64,000 nucleotides of DNA, from the NCBI GenBank assembly GCA_963809795.1, contig CAWELN010000030.1:62001-126000 (forward strand), given 5' to 3'. The number at the start of each line of letters is the position of its first letter. The stretch's first letter is position 1. The notes under the pieces were generated by a model, which was not told where the DNA came from, did no database searches, and worked only from the letters and a program-made list of their open reading frames with translations. Source of the stretch: DASUAS01 sp963809795 (GTDB taxonomy: Bacteria > Actinomycetota > Acidimicrobiia > IMCC26256 > DASPTH01). Position numbers and translations under genes: made by a program. This document shows positions 60,535 through 64,000 of this stretch, piece after piece.

Positions 60535-61029
60535 ATGGCCGACAGCACGATCACCATCGTCGGGAACCTGACCCGCGACCCCGAGATCCGGTACACCACC
60601 GGCGGTGCCGCCAAGGCGAATTTCGGGGTCGCCGTCAGCCGGCGCTGGCAGAACCGCCAGTCACAGGAGTGGGAGGAGCAGACGAGCTTCTTCAACGTCA
60701 TCTGCTGGCGTGAGATGGCCGAGAACGTCTCCGAATCGCTGGGCAAGGGCTCGCGCGTGGTCGTCACCGGCCGCCTCGAGCAGCGCAGCTGGGAGACCGA
60801 GAACGGCGAGAAGCGCAGCGTGGTCGAGATCGTCGCCGACGACATCGGCCCGAGCCTGCGCTGGGCGACCGCCCAGATCACCCGCAACGAGCGCCGCGGC
60901 GGTGGCGACTTCGGCGGAGGCGGCGGCGGTGGGGGCGGCGGTACCGGTGGCGGAGGGGGTGGAGGGAGCCGCGGTGGCGGCTCCACTCCCACCGAGAACT
61001 ACGACGAATTCGGCGAGGAGCCTTTCTGA
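60535..61029 (+). CDS. ssb: Single-stranded DNA-binding protein
   Basis: A 164-residue SSB. The OB fold (1-110) has TITIVGNLTRDPEIRYTTGGAAKANFGVAVSRRW, FFNVICWREMAENV and GSRVVVTGRLEQRSWE. An almost pure glycine linker (about 25 Gly) follows and the acidic tip DEFGEEPF, the recruiting tail for partners, ends in Pro-Phe as required. The stop overlaps the ATG of a mini-ORF leading to rpsR. Confidence 0.96.
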   Translation: MADSTITIVGNLTRDPEIRYTTGGAAKANFGVAVSRRWQNRQSQEWEEQTSFFNVICWREMAENVSESLGKGSRVVVTGRLEQRSWETENGEKRSVVEIVADDIGPSLRWATAQITRNERRGGGDFGGGGGGGGGGTGGGGGGGSRGGGSTPTENYDEFGEEPF

Positions 61030-61085
61030 TGGCGAGCGAACGACCGCGAGCCGGGTATCCCGGCGAGCAGAGAGCGAGCAGGTAG
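61029..61085 (+). repeat. Repeat element with an 18-residue mini-ORF between ssb and rpsR
   Basis: An ATG at 61029 overlaps the ssb stop (ATGA) and opens an 18-codon frame (MASERPRAGYPGEQRASR) that ends at TAG 61083-61085, two bases before the rpsR ATG. Bases 61046-61068 are identical to 29615-29637 (other strand), including the palindrome CCGGGTATCCCGG. As in the recF copy, the element sits in a translational-coupling gap. Peptide production is unproven. Confidence 0.65.
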
Positions 61086-61087
61086 CC

Positions 61088-61561
61088 ATGGCACGAGACC
61101 GGCGCAGCAACAGCAAGAGCGCCGCGGCCGACCGGCGTCGACCGCAGAAGAAGAAGATCTCGATCCTCAACACCGAGCAGGTCGAGTGGATCGACTACAA
61201 GGACGTCAACCTGTTGCGTCGGTTCATGTCCGAGCGGGCGAAGATCCGGGCGCGCCGCGTCACCGGCAATTCGACCCAGCAGCAGCGGCAGGTGGCGAAG
61301 GCGATCCGCCTGGCGCGCGAGATGGCGCTGCTGCCCTACAGCGTCCGGCAGGTGACCCAGCGCAAGGGTGGTCGTCGCGACCGCGGTGACCGCGGTGAGC
61401 TGCGCGAGGAGATGCCGCCGCGTCCGCCCGAGCAGTCGGACGACTCCGGCTACGCCGACATCGAGGTCGAGCTCGAGGTCGAGCAGGTCAACGGCGCCCC
61501 CGCGGTCGACGATGTCGACGTCGATGTGGTCGAGGTCGAGACCGGCGGCGCGGGCGCATGA
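61088..61561 (+). CDS. rpsR: 30S ribosomal protein S18 with long acidic C-terminal extension
   Basis: The S18 core is in the first 95 or so of 157 residues: KKKISILNTEQVEWIDYKDVNLLRRFMSERAKIRARRVTG and AKAIRLAREMALLPYSV. The typical protein ends soon after that. Here about 60 more residues follow, beginning basic (RKGGRRDRGDRG) and then strongly acidic (SGYADIEVELEVEQVNG and DDVDVDVVEVE). Third codon positions stay GC-rich and the stop overlaps the rplI ATG, so the extension appears real and not an error. Confidence 0.93.
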   Translation: MARDRRSNSKSAAADRRRPQKKKISILNTEQVEWIDYKDVNLLRRFMSERAKIRARRVTGNSTQQQRQVAKAIRLAREMALLPYSVRQVTQRKGGRRDRGDRGELREEMPPRPPEQSDDSGYADIEVELEVEQVNGAPAVDDVDVDVVEVETGGAGA

Positions 61562-62004
61562 AGGTCGTGCTGCGGGAAGACGTCGAGACGCTCGGCAAGA
61601 AGGGCGACCTGCTCGAGGTCGCCGACGGCTACGCGCGCAACTACCTGGTGCCGCGAGGGCTCGCGATGCGCGCCACCAAGGGCGTCGTCGCGCAGTCGGA
61701 GTCGATGCGGCGAAGCCGGGAGGTCAAGGAGACGCGCGACCGTGAGGCGGCCCAGAAGGTCGCCGCGCAGCTCGGCTCGCAGACCATCCAGGTGAAGGCG
61801 CGCGCGGGCGAGGGCGGCAAGCTCTTCGGTTCGGTCACCGCGGCCGATGTCGCCGACGCGGTCCTCTCCCAGACCGGCATCGAGCTCGATCGCCGCAAGG
61901 TGGTGCTCGACGAGCCGATCCGCGAGCTGGGCGACGCGCAGGTGCAGGTGCGCCTGCCGGCCGAGGTCGTGGTCGCGGTCGCCGTGGCGGTCGTCGAGGA
62001 GTAG
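61558..62004 (+). CDS. rplI: 50S ribosomal protein L9
   Basis: A 148-residue protein. The N-terminal RNA-binding domain is MKVVLREDVETLGKKGDLLEVADGYARNYLVPRGLAMRAT, followed by the long connecting helix and the C-terminal domain (GKLFGSVTAADVADAV, ELDRRKVVLDEPIRELG). Starts in ATGA overlap with rpsR and closes the operon; a hairpin follows directly. Confidence 0.97.
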   Translation: MKVVLREDVETLGKKGDLLEVADGYARNYLVPRGLAMRATKGVVAQSESMRRSREVKETRDREAAQKVAAQLGSQTIQVKARAGEGGKLFGSVTAADVADAVLSQTGIELDRRKVVLDEPIRELGDAQVQVRLPAEVVVAVAVAVVEE

Positions 62005-62010
62005 CCGGCG

Positions 62011-62030
62011 AGCGGCGCCCGAGCGCCGCT
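62011..62030 (+). terminator. Hairpin terminator after rplI
   Basis: AGCGGCGC and GCGCCGCT form a perfect 8-bp stem with a 4-base loop, seven bases after the rplI stop. No T-tract follows, as is frequent for GC-rich actinobacterial terminators. Confidence 0.55.
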
Positions 62031-62146
62031 GAGCCACGCGCGCCGCATGTCGTTGCGTCGCGTGACAAGATCCTCCGAGACCACGGGTCGCGTGGTCTCG
62101 CTCCGGGTTCACAACGCGCCCGTGCGCCATCGCGGTTGGGGGGTTC

Positions 62147-62950
62147 ATGCCGCTGCCCGAAGTCGAGTCGACACGCCCGGCGTCCGGCGAGGAGCCGGTC
62201 CTGCGCGCCGTCGACGTGTCGGTGCGGTTCGGTGGCGTCGTGGCGCTGAATGGCGTCAACCTCGACGCCCGGCCCGGCGAGGTCCTGGGTGTGATCGGCC
62301 CGAACGGTGCGGGCAAGACGACGCTGTTCGACGTGCTCTCGGGGATCCGGCCCCCGACGTCCGGGCGGATCGTCTTTCGCGGCGAGGACGTGACCCGGCG
62401 CAGCCCCACCTGGCGGTCGCGTCGCGGCATCCGGCGGACCTTCCAGCGCCAGCAGATGTTCGGATGGCTCACCGTGGAGGAGAACGTGCTCGTCGCGCTC
62501 GAATGGCGTGGCGGCGGCGGTGGACTCGTGGGCGACCTCCTCGCGCTGCCGACCCGCCGCCGGCGGGAGCGGGATCGCCGCCGCCAGGCCGACGAGGTGC
62601 TCGAGCTGTGCGGGCTGGGCGACGTGCGGTCGCAGCCGGCGGGAAAGCTGCCGATCGGCCGTGCCCGTATGGTCGAGATGGCACGGGCGATCGTCGACGA
62701 GCCACGTGCGCTGCTCCTCGACGAACCGACCTCGGGCCTGGAGGAGCAGGAATCGCGCAGCCTCGGGGAGTCGATGCAGCGCGTGTGCCGTGAACGTTCG
62801 TGTGCAGTCCTCCTGGTCGAGCACGACGTCGGGTTCGTCATGGAGCAGTGCGACACGATCGTCGCGCTCAATCTCGGCGAGATCATCGCCGTCGGTTCTC
62901 CCGACGAGGTTCGGGAGGACGCGGCGGTGCAGGAGGCGTACTTGGGGTGA
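62147..62950 (+). CDS. LivG-type branched-chain amino acid ABC transporter ATPase
   Basis: A 267-residue ATPase from ATG 62147. Walker A is GPNGAGKTTLFD, the Q-loop RRTFQRQQMFGWLTVEEN, Walker B RALLLDEPTSGLE and the switch histidine in LLVEHDVGFVMEQCD. The segment AVQEAYLG at the end is typical for LivG. The ABC signature is degenerate (LPIGRARMVEMARA in place of LPYGxQRxxEIARA), missing the usual glycine-glutamine pair, though LivG proteins vary here. It is followed by a substrate-binding protein gene; permeases and LivF are not in the window. Confidence 0.9.
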   Translation: MPLPEVESTRPASGEEPVLRAVDVSVRFGGVVALNGVNLDARPGEVLGVIGPNGAGKTTLFDVLSGIRPPTSGRIVFRGEDVTRRSPTWRSRRGIRRTFQRQQMFGWLTVEENVLVALEWRGGGGGLVGDLLALPTRRRRERDRRRQADEVLELCGLGDVRSQPAGKLPIGRARMVEMARAIVDEPRALLLDEPTSGLEEQESRSLGESMQRVCRERSCAVLLVEHDVGFVMEQCDTIVALNLGEIIAVGSPDEVREDAAVQEAYLG

Positions 62951-63008
62951 CCGGACGCGGTGCCGGTGTTCACCGCACGAAACCAAAAACCAAACGGGGG
63001 ACCGAAAC

Positions 63009-64000
63009 ATGAGACGTGTCGGGTTGGTATGGCTGTGCGGCGTGAGCATTCTCGCCATGGCAGTGATGGGGGTGGGGAGTGCGGTCGCGGCCGACAGCAC
63101 GACCACGACGGGTGGCTCCTCGACGAGCGGCACGAGCACCAACGGGAACGCCGCAGCTGCGAAGACGGTGCAGAACGATCCGCTCGCCGGCGTCGCGGGA
63201 TCCGGCCTCACGCGGGGGGTGACGTCCAGTTCCGTGAAGGTGGGCTGCTACCTCACCCAGCAAGCGTTCTCGGGCGCGGACGACGGCTTCAAGGCACGCT
63301 TCGAGCGGGCGAACACCAACAAGGAGCTCCCGGGCGGTCGCACGATCGACTTCTCGGCGTGCCAGGACGACGGCAACAACCCGCAGACCAACCTGCAGAT
63401 CGTCCAGAAGCTCGCCCAGCAGGACGGTGACTTCGCGATCGTGGGGATCTCGCCCAACGTGCTCACCGCGTCGACCGACTTCGTCGCTCGCAGCCAGGTG
63501 CCGATGTACGGCTGGGGCATCCTGCCGGGCAACTGCGGCAACCGCTGGTTCTTCGGCTTCAACGGCTGCCTGGTGACGAACTATCCGAACAAGAAGCACA
63601 CGGTGTACCAGGCCAACCTGGCCCTGGGGCCGATCGAAGCGACCGGGCAGACGCCGGCGCAGTCCAAGTTCGCGCTGCAGGCGCAGGACAACGACAGCGG
63701 GCACAGCGGCAACGAGACCATCAGCCAGCTCATCAAGCTCGAGGGCGCGAAGGTGGTCTACCAGGAGGCCAACATCCCGGCCTCGAGCGCCGGTGTGAGC
63801 TTCACGCCGTTCGTGCAGGCGATCAAGGCGGCGAACCCGAACATCCTGCTGACGCTGACCGACTTCCAGACCGCGCCCGGTCTCACCGCGGCGATGACCG
63901 CAGGTGGCTACACCGGGGCCAACGTCAACTACGTCGGCTACATCCCGGGCCTGCTCAGCACCTCGGCGCAGCTCGCGTCGGCCTTCAACGGTGCCTACGT
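63009..64000 (+). CDS. Periplasmic-binding (Leu/Ile/Val-type) ABC substrate-binding protein, 3' end off the window
   Basis: At least 330 residues are visible. The N-terminus RRVGLVWLCGVSILAMAVMGVGSAVAADS is a signal peptide, with a Thr/Ser/Gly-rich linker before the fold. Peripla_BP_6 features are SSSVKVGCYLTQQAFSGADDGFKARFERANT, NLQIVQKLAQQDGDFAIVGISPNVLTAS and SFTPFVQAIKAANPNILLTLTDFQTAPGLTAAM. These bind amino acids, amides or other small ligands outside the membrane and present them to Liv-type permeases. It should be the partner of the ATPase just upstream. Ligand unknown. The gene runs beyond 64000. Confidence 0.88.
   Translation, partial: MRRVGLVWLCGVSILAMAVMGVGSAVAADSTTTTGGSSTSGTSTNGNAAAAKTVQNDPLAGVAGSGLTRGVTSSSVKVGCYLTQQAFSGADDGFKARFERANTNKELPGGRTIDFSACQDDGNNPQTNLQIVQKLAQQDGDFAIVGISPNVLTASTDFVARSQVPMYGWGILPGNCGNRWFFGFNGCLVTNYPNKKHTVYQANLALGPIEATGQTPAQSKFALQAQDNDSGHSGNETISQLIKLEGAKVVYQEANIPASSAGVSFTPFVQAIKAANPNILLTLTDFQTAPGLTAAMTAGGYTGANVNYVGYIPGLLSTSAQLASAFNGAY

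Noticed and set aside
60921..60990. Gly-rich tract in ssb as a minisatellite or frameshift hotspot
   Set aside because: Glycine linkers are normal in actinobacterial SSB and the frame continues to the acidic tail without a break.
1..64000. CRISPR arrays, rRNA genes or insertion sequences
   Set aside because: No regularly spaced repeats of 25-40 bases, no rRNA sequence and no transposase were seen in the window. The only recombinase is the tyrosine integrase.

Overview
The window is high-GC DNA (GC-rich third codon positions almost throughout) from an actinobacterium. Gene order around the replication origin, a divergent dnaA and rpmH with rnpA, yidD, yidC, jag, rsmG, parA, parB, cwlM, trxA, trxB, anti-sigma, sigma and murJ on one side and dnaN, recF, a DciA-like gene, gyrB, gyrA, a DUF3566 gene and tRNA-Ile on the other, is the classic actinobacterial origin neighbourhood. 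A second block (cca, ino1, padR, DUF5318, rpsF, ssb, rpsR, rplI) also follows mycobacterial order. The mix of actinobacterial families with unusual details fits a deep-branching group such as Acidimicrobiia, but that placement is inference.

Layout. 1-4215: the right end of an integrative (conjugative or mobilizable) element: a MobF relaxase/helicase running off the left edge, an excisionase-like protein, a tyrosine integrase, three 11-bp iterons and a tRNA-Ala(TGC) as probable target. 4216-19022: two accessory modules, each ending in a copy of the 5' part of the same tRNA-Ala gene. The first holds small SHOCT, SnoaL-like and GNAT genes. The second holds a DUF2254 membrane protein, an orphan KdpD-like sensor, a GH15 glucoamylase/trehalase-like enzyme with glucose-6-phosphate dehydrogenase and a GMC oxidoreductase, then type II NADH dehydrogenase, cytochrome bd oxidase and an MFS pump. 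19078-22840: two lipoprotein genes, a saccharopine-dehydrogenase-like protein, a 46-residue membrane peptide, a methyltransferase and tRNA-Ile(GAT). 22887-44102: the origin region, including a gyrA split by a homing-endonuclease intein, two perfect parS sites upstream of parA, and DnaA boxes on both sides of dnaA. 44095-50945: serine/threonine kinase, DegV, MurJ flippase, a large DUF6049 protein and a GNAT acetyltransferase. 50994-56088: a DapB-like oxidoreductase, a PilT-like ATPase, DUF3499, CCA-adding enzyme and a methyltransferase. 56109-64000: padR-ino1, DUF5318, panB, DUF192, the rpsF-ssb-rpsR-rplI operon and the start of a branched-chain amino acid-type ABC transporter.

How it fits together. 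The centre holds the machinery for starting replication (DnaA, DnaN, DciA-like), supercoiling (gyrase), origin segregation (ParA, ParB, parS), membrane protein insertion (YidC, YidD) and control of peptidoglycan synthesis (CwlM, MurJ, a PASTA-less kinase). The accessory arm holds an aerobic respiratory and sugar-oxidation set.

A strong caution applies to the whole window. About a dozen genes, many of them normally essential (trxA, trxB, gyrA within the intein, parA, murJ, cydA, rsmG), are broken by single-base frameshifts, nearly all consistent with one extra base. This looks like consensus-sequence error rather than pseudogenization, so the affected genes are annotated over their full intended length.
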